NCBI GenBank assembly: GCA_963969395.1
Contig: OZ017801.1
Span: 14,203,611-14,267,610 of the forward strand
Reading direction: 5' to 3'
DNA length: 64,000 bases
DNA from: Pseudoscleropodium purum
Lineage: Eukaryota > Streptophyta > Bryopsida > Hypnales > Brachytheciaceae
The translations under genes were made by a program, and so were the position numbers. Below the pieces are notes generated by a model. It did not search any database. It was given only the letters and a program-made list of their open reading frames with translations, and was not told the origin of the DNA. This document shows positions 36,488 to 46,548 of the stretch, piece by piece (the stretch's first letter is position 1; each line of letters begins with the position of its first letter).

Positions 36488-36960
36488 TGAAACCGCCCCG
36501 TCCGCCCTTGTACCCGTCCGCCCCATCCGCCTAGACCCCCGTCTGCCCAGACCCCGTCCGCCCCAATACCTGTCCGCCGTCCGCCCCGTCCGCCCCGATA
36601 CCCGTCTGCCCTGTCCGTCCGAGCTGGCGTCCGTCCTGTCCGCCCTGTCCTCCATCCACCTTGTCCGTTGGATCCGACGTCCGCCCTGTCCGCCCCGTCC
36701 ACTCCGATATCCGTCCGCCCTGTCCGTCCGATTTGGTGTCTGCCCTGATACCCGTCCGCCGGTTTCGGCCGATGTGTCTGCCCCCCCCCCCCGGACCGTC
36801 CGATTAGGCGGACGCCAGATTTGTCCACCCGTAGCCGTCCGATCGGGCGGACAGGGCTCTAGGGTTTCGGGGAGGCGGACGGCCGATCTATCCGCCACCC
36901 CCGGCCCATCCGATCAGGCGGACGGTTTAGGGCCGTCCGATGGGGCGGACGGGCCATCCG
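36488..36960. repeat. GC-rich CCGTCCGCCC array 3
   Basis: About 470 bp of CCGTCCGCCC, CCCGTCTGCCC and CCGATACCCG words. The repeat strand switches to GGCGGACGG after about 36840, and there is a run of about 13 C near 36780. Pro/Arg-rich ORFs on both strands here are products of the repeat. Confidence 0.75.
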
Positions 36961-37187
36961 CCCTTATAAGAAGGGCGGTCGGGCCGTCCGCATTGTCACT
37001 TTTGCTTTGCCTCTTGTGAATGCAAGGTAGAGCGGAGAGCTTGGTGGTTCATCTTCCATTGGCTCCTTTCTGAGGCAAGGCAAGAGTGGTTTATTGGGGC
37101 CCCCTTGTTACCAATTTTTTTAACATTTGTGCGTGGAATTCACATTTAAATTAGAAAATTTCATCTATATCAGTTTCATTTGTCACG

Positions 37188-38681
37188 ATGACGAAGGGGA
37201 AGAAGAAGGTTGTGAAGCTTAATCATGGAGAGGGACCATCAAACTTGGAGGTAGCTTGCCAAAGTCCTTCGGAAGAATGCAAAAAATTCATGATCGAGTG
37301 CATCGTTCAATTTTATGAATCGGAAACAACATTGTCTTTAGACAATAAATACATCAAATATCAAGAGGAGTGCGTGTCTAAATTCAAGGTAGACATGACA
37401 CAGATGTTGTTGGATGCATTGAATGTGGCGAAGTGGCATGACGAAATGGATAAAGCGCACTTCACCAAATGTTTGGAGAACAAGGTTCATGACGCTTTGT
37501 GAAATTCCAAAGTCATTTTGGTTAAATATGGCAAGGAATTTCGACCCAATGACGCCCAGTTTAAAAAAGTGATTTTGAAAGCGGACTTGTTTAGCGGGTG
37601 ATGTGCTCCATTCGCCAAAAGGCAAAATCGAGTTGGTTCGATTGCTTGGTAGAAAAGCAATGATGGAGTTGCTGAAGTGGAAAGGACCAAACGGCACCTC
37701 ATAGCACTTCCAGATATAGCACGCGTGATTGCTGTTGATGATAGAACGATGAGAGGTGGATATGCAATGATTCGAAAGGTCCGTATTGAAGGATGTCCAG
37801 GAGTACTTCTTTATTGGGAGTTTGCTGCAAAGAAATCCATTCACCACCAAACTCAACCCAATCTTGCAAAGTTAGAACATCAAAATGAATCAATGGCTGT
37901 TCGAATTCTACACGCGGGTGTGATACGGTTTGCTGCGGTGCACGGAACGACATGTGAAGGTTATGCATATTGGTGGAATGGTAGACCTCTTCGACAAATG
38001 TTGAATATGGATAAGGACTTTCCAGACAACATTCAAATCCGTTTGATGTATACGAATCCAACCGAAGAGGAAGTTGTAAAAGCTCACCGTTTAGGGCGAT
38101 ATCGGAAGAAGCGTACGAAGTTGACATGGGCTTTTATGCATATAATGTATGCAATGCATCTTGCTAGACATTTGCACAATGATCTTTCTCCGAACAACAT
38201 CTTGTTGCATTTTCTAGAGGATGAGTCATGTGTGTACACTGGAGTTTGCGATTGGGGCATGACCACCTTAGCTTCTCAGCCAATGAAGTCTTTGTACACA
38301 TTCACATGAGCAGATGAGATGAAACAGACTTTGCAGAGGAGATGGTGGGTAGATCCACGTATTGCATATTTGCATAAAGCAGGTGCGGATGTGGAAGTCA
38401 TTCTGATGTATTCACGTAAGTCGGAAGAGTATGCCATTCAAAAAATTACTCGGCGGATGAATGGAAACAACATGTCAGAGGCGTATTTCAACTTGCTACG
38501 AAAAACACCTAGTGCGACACAATTTCCCTTTTATGACTTTGCAAAAGTGTTTTATGTTTACTTGAAACGCATTTCTTCGAAGAGTGACGATGAAAATACT
38601 AGTTTGGCCCATGTGATTACGCGATTTTCTAATACATATCGTTGGCCGATGCCAAATGAACATTTCCGCCATTTATATTAG
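37188..38681 (+). pseudogene. Protein-kinase-like gene inside the hAT-type region, decayed
   Basis: An intron-less frame runs from ATG 37188 to the stop at 38679. It is interrupted by TGA at 37500 and 38307 and by a temporary frame change between about 37590 and 37695. The N-terminal about 170 codons (MTKGKKKVVKLNHG start) are not recognised. A kinase domain follows: a glycine-rich GGYAMIRKVRIEG, a possible VAIK-type lysine in EFAAKKS, a catalytic loop HLHNDLSPNNILLHF (HND in place of HRD, with the Asp and Asn kept) and CDWGMTT in the DFG position (DWG). The C-terminal part (38319-38678) ends NEHFRHLY. Catalytic residues suggest a formerly active kinase or phosphotransferase. Its position between hAT-type ends suggests capture by a transposon or element-borne cargo. 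Confidence 0.7.
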
Positions 38682-39094
38682 ATTGATAGTACAGAAGTAG
38701 TAGTTGAATAGGTTATATAGGCATTAAAAATTAGTTTAGAAATATAGAGTTGGAATGAAAAAAATTATATGTGCAATTAGCCAAATGTGCACAATGTATG
38801 GTATTCTATATTAAATTCAATATATTTTGCCCATATTGATTATGTTTGTATTTGTGTTGATCTCGATTTTTTAAATAGTATATATATATATTTGAAGTCA
38901 CAAACTTTTTTAGTTTGCCTTCTGAAAATGAATTGGAATTTTTTCATAGTTTCAAGACTATCATGGACTCATGGTCAAACTTTATAATCTTTCAACTTAT
39001 AAGAGACATTGTTTTAATGACAAATCGCGAACCATTGCACTTCATTTAACATTTAATTGTTTAAAGATTAAGGGAGTGACCGCGGGGCAATTTG

Positions 39095-39290
39095 GGTAGG
39101 GCGGTCGGGGGAAATAGGGCCATCAAAGCGAACGGGGTGGACGGACGGGGCGGACGGATATGGCGGACGGGCAGGGTGGACGGAATTGGCGAACGGGGCG
39201 GACGGGGCGGTCCCGGCAGACGTTGCGTCCGTAGGGACCGTAAATGTCAGCAGACGCTGCGGACACAGCGTCCGCGTCCGGACGTCGTGT
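39095..39290. repeat. GC-rich CGGACGGGG array 4 (right hAT subterminal)
   Basis: GGACGGGGCGGACGGATATG-type words lead into GCAGACGCTGCGGACACAG and the CCGGACGTC that precedes the right terminus. The terminal portion mirrors the left terminus (GTCC, CGGACGTC and GCAGCGTC words). Confidence 0.7.
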
Positions 39291-39419
39291 CAACCCTGAC
39301 TAACAATAGCCTTAGATTGATTTATTGTGAAAGTCATAATAGATGACAAGCTTCCAACCTCTTCTACACATAGCCCCCAATTCAACTACTCCAGAATAAC
39401 AAAAGTTTGAACTAAAGTT

Positions 39420-40185
39420 GCTTGACCACCATATGCTAGTAACATGTGAGGGTGTGCCATGTCGAGGATCTTCTTATCTTGTTTTTCTATGTAGAGTTCT
39501 ACCATTTGGTACTCTATAAAAGCATCTCAAATTTCACAAATAGACTTGGAAAGCCTTGCATACATAATGCAAGGAGTCTCTCCAATCTTTTTTTTGAAGT
39601 TTTGGATGTGGTACATGTGATCTTGATGAATGTCACCAAACTCCATTTTCAAATGCTCAAAAAATAACCAGAAAGGGTCAAACTAAGGAGGAGGACCCAT
39701 CGTGACTATTACCTTAGTTGATGTTCGAGACAACCAAGAAATGAATGTAGATAGAGTTTCATCGACGCTATCAATAGTGGATTTTGATTTTAGCCTTGCA
39801 ACTTGTGTTGCATCAAGGCCTGAGGTAGCTTCTTCATCCTCATCTCTGTCAATAGTTTTTGAAGCTTGAGTTGTTGAAAATGTAGCTTCTTCTTTCAATA
39901 TAGTAACTAACTCTACTCTTTGAATCCAATAGTCTTCTACTTCTTCAAGCTTAAATTTATGATCCTCAAATCAAAAATCATAGGCTTGCAATACCTCAAA
40001 TTCAAGACAAGAGAACATTTGCTTAAAGGCCCACCAATCATTAAATAGAGCGTTGCGTTGTCTCTGAGTCCATTGCCATAATCGGAATGTAGTTTTTCAA
40101 TCATTGAAGGCCACACCTGAATAATGGTTACGAACCATCAATCCACCGCCATAGTCTTCTATGATGCCAAAAGTACTAATTTCCA
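39420..40185 (-). pseudogene. Retrotransposon gag remnant
   Basis: The minus frame, with a few in-frame stops, reads YGGGLMVRNHYSGVAFND, TFRLWQWTQRQRNALFNDWW, EEVEDYWIQRVELV, LSTFISWLSRTSTKV, then HLKMEFGDIHQDHMYHIQNF and KKILDMAHPHMLLAYGG. The pattern is that of a plant LTR-retrotransposon capsid region. It lies downstream (minus sense) of the primer site at 41387 and the LTR at 41416-42141, so these are parts of one element. It stops near the hAT-type right end at 39298. Confidence 0.6.
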
Positions 40186-41386
40186 ACTCTTGAATGAATC
40201 AACACTTATAAATGGCAAAGCTAACTTTTCTTCACCTTCAGTATTAGAAATATAAACTTTCTCAAATATGTTGTAATTATGGGTACGTGTTTATACCATA
40301 AATGAACTTCAAGTGTCCAATCTTCTACTCCATCATCGAATTGTTCCTTATTGGCTTATCCTGTTGCAACTCTAAATTGATTCAAGTTGCAAGAGAGGAA
40401 TAAGAAGCCACTAGATATGGGACAAGTAGAACTGATGATATACTACACAATATTGCCGATGAAAATGGACCTTAAATTTCAAATTCATAGTTTATTGGTC
40501 ATACCTCTAGTCTCACTGCAAGAATATAACAAGTCTCAACCATATGGATCATTACTCCCACTTCATCACTACGACAAAAAATGGAATTAAACAATGGTTT
40601 GATCTACGTTGTCTGCAACAACAATTGTTCACAAAGCAAAAAGTAAAGCTTTCAAAATAGGCTAAGACATCCCAAATTCAAGCAATGAACTTGAAAGTAA
40701 CTAGAATCTCTCAAAACCCTTTTGAATAGTCTCTTTTATATTCTCCAATTTAAAAATCAGCCCTTCATGTAGTAGGGAGTAATGACCTACATGTAGACTT
40801 TCAAAATGTAGTTATATTTTCAAGACTTAGATTTAGACTTACTCCCATATAGGCATATAGCTTCATTTCTCCCATTTTGCCAAGCTATCAACGCTTGTAA
40901 AACATTAACAACAACCACCATAAACACCTCCAAAAACAAATCCCATCACAAAATTTCAAAATGCCATAACTTTTTCAATTTTTGACAATTTTTCAATTTT
41001 TGGATAGGTAGAATTATAAGTGATATTTCTAACACCAAATAATCACTCAAATGTCTTCCAAACACCAAATTGTCACTTTTGCATGTTTGCAACAACACAT
41101 GTATAGGACAGTATATATATAGGTTTTAACTATCTCACTCATACTCCTATATTTTTTTCATTTTTTTATTGGAATTGCATGAAACAAGTTGAATATGGAT
41201 CTTTACAATTAAGGGCTTCCTTCAAGTTTCTTTTAGCAATCCTCCATAATACCTAAGACCCTCCAACTCCAGATCAGCACCTTCAACTCCAAAACTCCAA
41301 AATTTGAATTTGCCAACACTTCCACACATCTTCACTAATGTCTCCAATACAAATACAACAAATCAAACCTCTCCAACTACTTTAGT

Positions 41387-41398
41387 GCTCTAATACCA
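41387..41398 (-). other. Putative primer-binding site (initiator tRNA-Met 3' end)
   Basis: The minus strand reads TGGTATTAGAGC, one change from TGGTATCAGAGC, the complement of the plant initiator tRNA-Met 3' end used by many LTR elements. It lies about 20 bases beyond the apparent LTR edge, further than usual. Confidence 0.5.
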
Positions 41399-41415
41399 AC
41401 ACATACACCATTCTC

Positions 41416-42141
41416 TTTAAGTAATATGCTTCCTAAACACTCAAGGTTGCTTCTACTTTGATTCAATTGGATTAGTCTTACAAAATCACATAGAATCGAG
41501 GAATAACACTTATAAAGATTGGTATAATAATTAACCATCATTACATTCTGTACTCCAACTATTGTCAACTCAAAATAACAATATATACAAGACTTAAAGA
41601 AAATGAATGAACAAAGGGATGGCTTAAAGTTACAACCACTCCAAAGGTGCTTCAAAACAACTTCATTCACACCTCAAACCAAAGTTGGCAAGGCATCTGG
41701 ACATGTACAGGCGCTAAATCCATAATGTCCCGTAACATTCACAAAAAAATAAAAAATAAATTTTTTGTTATCCACCCCATTCATTTGCCAGATCTGATGA
41801 CTTAGATCTGTTTGCATTTGTTGTCCACAAGACCCAATGGACCAAATCTGTCTAGCAGATGGAACAGACAACACTATTGGAAGGCAAACAACAAAAGAAA
41901 ATTCCATCTACCTACCTATGATACTTTGAACACTACGGACATAGAGTCCAAACGTCTGGACATTCAAATTTTGGACATTAATTTGCCTCGGATGTTTCGA
42001 TTTGTCAACCCTACCTCAAAAGTCTCAAAACATTAGTTTAGCCCGTCAATGGTCAATACATAACTATTTCAGCTATACCATATTTACAACCGACTCTTAC
42101 AAAGCCCTACAAAGCCTACTAGCTACCCATCATCAAATAAC
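41416..42141 (-). repeat. Degenerate LTR with a nested hAT MITE
   Basis: It aligns with 20100-20478 on both sides of a 334-bp insertion. On the minus strand it begins TGTTATTTGATGATGGGTAG, giving a TG start. An adjacent primer site and gag remnant support an LTR identity. Confidence 0.55.
41680..42013. mobile_element. hAT-type MITE, 334 bp, with 8-bp target duplication
   Basis: The ends are CAAAGTTGGCAA and (reverse complement) TAGGGTTGACAA, close to the CAGGGTTGAC of the large hAT region. The flanking octamers CCTCAAAC (41672-41679) and CCTCAAAA (42014-42021) match at 7 of 8. The paralogous LTR at 20345-20352 has a single CCTCAAAT, an empty site. Confidence 0.85.
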
Positions 42142-42754
42142 ATGAAAGCGGAGATGCAAATTGCCAACTACCAGATTAAAAAACACTATGGTACCAATGA
42201 TGTGGTTTTTTCCATAGATCATACTTTTACGAATAAAGAAAGGGAAAGCAATCAAAGTGATGGAAGACAAAAGAAGGGATTGGTGAAAATGGGGTTTAGG
42301 TAACCCAACTACAATTCCTATAATGACAACCACAATTCAAAGAAGTAAGATTACTTGGGCCTCAAGTAATACATACCTATAAAAGGAGCCATTTCGCCCA
42401 AGGAAGATTGGACCCTATACTTCCCATTTGTGGGTGTGGCAAATTTGCACCCCATTCACAAACACTACATTTACAATCAAAATGTGTAGGGTTACGACAC
42501 TTCTATTTCTTGAATTGAACTTCCCAACGGTAACAACCATTCTCATGAACCTTGTAGAAGAGATCAGCTCCAACGAGAAGACTTGGCAATCTAAACACTA
42601 GAATCCGCATAGCTCTAAGTTCCTCTACAATAATGATACTTCACAAACAACTACAAGCAATTCTCGGAGGTGGATCAAATGAAACAATTTATCAAATTAG
42701 GGTTTAAAAATCATGAATCCGAATTGGGTTTTAAAGAATTTTTTTGGCCATCTA

Positions 42755-42915
42755 CCCCATCTATCCTTCATGCTATCCACAAGATCTGACAACTTAGATC
42801 TATCTACATTAGTTGTCCACAAGGGGGATGACACTTTGGACGTTGCAAACATAGAGTTCAGACGTCCACAAATTGGACATTAATCTGTCCTATACGTTCA
42901 AATTTGTCAACCATG
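42755..42915. mobile_element. Second, left-truncated copy of the hAT MITE
   Basis: It shares CCACAAGATCTGACAACTTAG-like, TTGTCCACAAG and TTGGACATTAAT words with 41765-42013 and ends TTGTCAACCATG. I could not find a left terminus. Confidence 0.55.
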
Positions 42916-43643
42916 TTTGCAACCAACTATCGCAAGGATCCTCCCATTCATTCCACCACTGCCTACTATGAACAAATGAATCCATTTAGATCCTTAAATG
43001 CATTGAACACTTCATTGACCTGAGAAACCTCATGTTCAGTTTACATAGATGTATCTGAATTAGCAGGATTCAAACAAAAAGAGATCCTCACCTTTAGTTG
43101 AAGAGTACAAAGATTCCACTTAGTGACCAGACCATCAAGCCCTGACGAGAACACTTAGCCAAAAGGTGATGCATCGTTGCCCGAAGATTGGCACCATGTC
43201 AATGATAAAATCGTTGCACCTTGCCTGCTTGGAATTGTGTGCAAATACAAGGAAAAGCAACGAGCTCTTTACATCAAGCTTCCTAACATATTCATTGATA
43301 TTATTCTCTCACAAAAATGCCTAATCCTTAAACCCTACTCAAAATCCAAAGGAAAATTTCTACATCACATACGGGGTCTTCTATCTTGGAAATAAACTAT
43401 CCACAAAATCCATTGACAAGCAATCTCTTAGAACTAAACCCTAAAATATAGCTAACCTAAGGTCTTAAAATTGAAATATATTAAACCTAAGGTTTTAGGT
43501 TTCAGAATTAGCAATAAGATACAAGCTCCTGTTTCGTGAATTGAGTTGAGTCGAATGGAGTCGCAAAACATTGCAGTAATATCACAATCTCCAAACCCTA
43601 AGCGTCAAATTTTACAGAGACAAACTAAGAGCCAAGAACGTAC
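42916..43643. other. Intergenic DNA, nothing recognised
   Basis: The 72-codon plus ORF at 43177-43395 has no recognisable domain. Telobox-like AAACCCTAA words occur at about 43438 and 43596. I looked here for the second exon of the UTP4-like fragment on the minus strand and did not find it. Confidence 0.45.
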
Positions 43644-43805
43644 CAACTAATAATGCCATCCTAGGGACCCTGCAGCAACACTCCAAATCTCTATAGCACC
43701 ATTCTCCCAGGCTACAGAGATGGCTGCGCCATTTACACTGGTGGCAAGAACAACGACGGCGCTTGGTGACCACTCAATTTGTTGGCATTTGTGCTCTTCC
43801 AGCAT
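43644..43805 (-). pseudogene. UTP4/cirhin (POPCORN)-like first-exon fragment with a nonsense codon
   Basis: From ATG 43805 the minus strand reads MLEEHKCQQIEWSPSAVVVL, a WD-type strand ENGAIEIWSVAAGSLGWHY, then TAG (43647-43649), TTG and a GTACGT donor. This resembles the N-terminus of plant UTP4 (Arabidopsis POPCORN/PCN), a t-UTP subunit of the small-subunit processome for 18S rRNA maturation in the nucleolus. In plant homologues, as I recall them, GWHC is followed by QLTIHG, so the TAG replaces a conserved Gln codon (CAG). No further exons were found leftward. It is either a fragment or a dead gene cut by later insertions. Confidence 0.6.
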
Positions 43806-43829
43806 TGAGTTGAGGTCCTAAAAAGGAAG

Positions 43830-44610
43830 AATCAAGGTTTAGCAACCCCAGGGGAGGGCAACTCCTCCTACCAACGAAATGCTTTTCCAGTTCTCAAATA
43901 CAGTGGACCAAGACCTCCGAAGATGCTCCTTTGCACCTTACGAATGAACAACCTCCCGCAGCACTTCTCCTCGTCAACTCCCCGCGACGTGGTGAGTTTG
44001 AATCGAAGCTTGGAATCACAACCTTGCCCCGCTTCTCCTATATTCTCTCAGTAGCACAGAGTCGCAATTCAAGCATACTTGCAAGCCCACTGCACAGTCC
44101 GGCACCGCAATAGGCCGGGCTGTACTCGTGTTGAACAGAATGACGACAACGACAACAACGAAGCTTTCCTCGCCGGTTTGTAGAAATGTGCAGAAATGTT
44201 TTCCACATTACGAGCACCGTAGAAGACTAAGTAATTATGGTTATAAAATGCTCCTATTGTGAAAATTATAATTCAAAAGAGACCAAAAATTATAACACTA
44301 GAATCAGTGAAGAACATTGCCAAAATAAATAAAATTGAACAAATAAAGTTTCAGTATGACCTACTCACAATTGCCACAATAGACATGAGGCCCTTTAGCA
44401 GTTAAGCTAAAAGATGTTGAGTAATAAGCAAAATTGAAGAAACCTGACAGTCTCTTTGCACATGCTGAAGAGTACAAAACACAAGTACAATGGTGACAAT
44501 TGAAGGAAAACATTGCAGTGTTGCAAATTAGAGTGCAAAGGACTCCCTCTCACCAAACCCTAAACCCTAATCTCAACAAAACTTGTGTTCCGTCATAGTG
44601 ATCCCATTTA
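43830..44610. other. Region between two first-exon fragments, no gene seen
   Basis: It contains what may be the old promoter of the UTP4-like fragment and AAACCCTAAACCCTAA at about 44557-44573. No further coding exon was recognised on either strand. Confidence 0.4.
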
Positions 44611-44617
44611 GATTTAC

Positions 44618-44769
44618 CTGCAAATTTCAAGAGTCAAGCCATAGAACTCATGCAAAAGGATCACCACATGCAGCTTTCCATCTACCACCTTCGGCTTTGC
44701 CACAAACCCTAGAATCTCTTGCTCCCCATTCTCACTCAAAATCTTCATGTTGGCAACGTCTTCAAGCAT
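44618..44769 (-). pseudogene. Dienelactone-hydrolase-like first-exon fragment
   Basis: From ATG 44769 (MLEDVANMKILSENGEQEIL) the frame continues GFVAKPKVVDGKLHVVILLH and EFYGLTLEIC to a good donor (CAG then GTAAATC). The pattern, a short beta segment then VVILLHEFYGL, resembles the start of dienelactone hydrolase-like alpha/beta-hydrolases (typically VVxxHExFGL). The nucleophile Cys and catalytic Asp/His would lie in later exons, which I could not find. It is probably a fragment; the family assignment rests on one motif. Confidence 0.4.
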
Positions 44770-45148
44770 CTCCGCTTGCACACCCACCCCCACTCATCCT
44801 ACCCATTTCACTCCCCTAAACTGCACCCTAAACCCTAAACCGTGTACACTTCCAGATCTCCAAGCCAAGGACACAGAGACACCAAAGGCACTTGAATTTC
44901 GACAGAATTGAGGACTTTGATTGGGTGTGGATGAATGAAGTGGATTCAGTGCTTATTTTTCTAAGCCCGATTCTTTTTAGCTTTTGAACAATTGTGCAAT
45001 GCTAGTGTTTCATGTAGGTTTCTTTATTGTATTTCCTTTTTTTCTAATGAGGAATTTTTCTTCTACTCTTTCCCCTGGTCAATTCTCTTCTGAGTTTGTG
45101 TCTTTGTCTAAGTTCGATTTTTCTATCAATGATTGCAACATCAGGTGT

Positions 45149-45415
45149 GAGGTGGATACTCCCCAAACCGCCACTTTTTGCTACTAAGCCTATTTGCTAC
45201 TTTTAACCTACTGAGTTTTCATATGTTCTTGTTGGCAAGTGAAAGGAGGTTTCAATACACCAAAGAACATGACATTTGGAGATTGTATACAAAAGTTATT
45301 AAGAAACAAAGTTTGGTCCTAAAAATGTTTCTTCCACATAGGTACAGAACTGATTTTGGAGATGTACACATAGTGTAGATGTCATCTTAAAGTCAATGGC
45401 ACATTTGAGTGTACC
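45149..45415. repeat. Inserted dispersed repeat, about 270 bp
   Basis: Absent from the paralogue, where CAGGTGT continues directly into AGATCTATA (about 18644-18658). Related to 7529-7812. The ends (GAGGTGGATACTCCCC and GTGTACCTACCTT) show no clear inverted repeat. Confidence 0.6.
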
Positions 45416-45448
45416 TACCTTAGATCTATAATCCAAAAATCAAATTAA

Positions 45449-46369
45449 CCCCTAAAGTTCCATGACTATGGTTTCACTAAAAAAGCTCAAAAACAGCCAT
45501 TTTTAATACAAGTAGTAAATTTTTGAAAAAAACTTTTTTTGACATATGTAACCATAGGATCTTGTACAATGTAGTATCAAAAATATGTGGTAAGAATTTC
45601 AGACATTTCCACCACGTGTATTACAAGGTATAAGCATTCAAATTCACTAAAATCATTTTTTTTACTATGTGAAAAACTGGGCAGCTACACTTCACAAGCT
45701 CACTTTTCAACAAAAAAATGACCAAAATGATGGTGCTTCCTTGGATTTTTTTTCCTAAACAAGTTTACCACATGCTTGAAAAATTTCAGATCATTTGGAA
45801 TTGTACAACATATAGGAAAATAATAGTAAGTAGGTAGTAGTATACAATGAATCAAAATACTAAATTATTAAGAATTAAAATATGGAATAGAAAAACAACA
45901 ATCCCAATGGTTGAAATTTTGTATTAAGCAATTTATATTCTAGGATTTTTTTTTTTAAAATACTGAAAATTGGATAAAATATAGAATTTCAAAGTTTATT
46001 TTAGAATACGAAATCCATAACTGCCCACAAACAAAAAATCCTCATAATTTTTTACTAGTTGATCAAAATGGAATGATTCAAAGCTTTCCTTGTATATATT
46101 AGTTTAGAAAACCAATTTCAAATTTTGGTTTTTGAAAAAAATGATTTTTTCTAATTTGTCCAAATTGCCCAGTTATGAAAAAAAAAATAACATATTAGGC
46201 TATAACTTTTGACTACTACTTTCAAATGTTATGAAAATTTTTGCATATGAAAGATATTCCTTGTCCACACCTTCTATTAAAGTTTCAGCCTAAAATATGA
46301 AATTTTTGGTCACAAATACTTGCATAAAATTTCTATATAGACAAAAAACACAAGTGAGTCCTTTAGGGG
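45449..46369. mobile_element. TTAA-bounded element, 921 bp (copy 2), empty site known
   Basis: The ends are CCCCTAAAG and CTTTAGGGG, flanked by TTAA on each side (45445-45448, 46370-46373). The paralogue at 18672-18675 has one TTAA between the same flanks (AATCGAA and ACTCTTCTTTTCTC). TTAA duplication with ends starting CCC is the hallmark of piggyBac-type transposition. No transposase was seen. Confidence 0.85.
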
Positions 46370-46548
46370 TTAAACTCTTCTTTTCTCATACTTCTTGCAG
46401 TCGATATTTCATGTTAGGCTTCCTTGTGTGAAGATTCAAAAACCTCATCAATGCAAGTTGGGTTAAGTCTATAGAATGGTCAAATTGATTTGATATTGGC
46501 ATATTTCAAAGCACCAAATTTAATGAAATCAAATAAATATATTTTTAA

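Larger units (their letters stand above)
29378..39298. mobile_element. Composite hAT-type region with inverted CAGGGTTGAC ends
   Basis: CAGGGTTGAC at 29378-29387 and its exact reverse complement at 39289-39298 bound the region. It holds a DUF659 transposase (minus), a kinase-like gene (plus) and four GC-rich arrays that otherwise do not occur in the window. The flanking octamers (ATCCATTC and ACTAACAA) do not match, so this is not one simple insertion. It may be two related elements side by side (about 29378-33770 and 36483-39298) with degraded inner ends, or a rearranged single element of 9.9 kb. Confidence 0.6.
36483..39298. mobile_element. Candidate non-autonomous hAT-type element carrying a kinase-like gene
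   Basis: The left side begins CAGGGTGAAACCGCCCCGTC. The right end read inward begins CAGGGTTGAC and within about 100 bases reaches GACCGCCCCGTCCGCCCC, so both sides run inward into the same words. The flanking octamers differ (AAGCGTTT and ACTAACAA). It holds no transposase; the kinase-like gene is its only coding content. Confidence 0.5.
44918..46544 (+). repeat. Duplicated segment (paralogue of 18399-18847) with two insertions
   Basis: It starts TTGATTGGGTGTGGATGAAT and is collinear with 18399-18847. It is interrupted by 45149-45415 (dispersed repeat) and 45449-46369 (TTAA element). Homology ends exactly at the TTAA 46545-46548, where another element begins. Confidence 0.8.

Noticed and set aside
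36447..37019. 190-codon plus ORF and two overlapping minus ORFs, Pro/Arg/Gly-rich
   Set aside because: They are translations of the CCGTCCGCCC array, open in several frames because of base composition; no domain.
44557..44845. AAACCCTAAACCCTAA and CCCTAAACCCTAAACC, telomere-like repeats
   Set aside because: Only two or three units each; short teloboxes are common in plant promoters and do not indicate a chromosome end.
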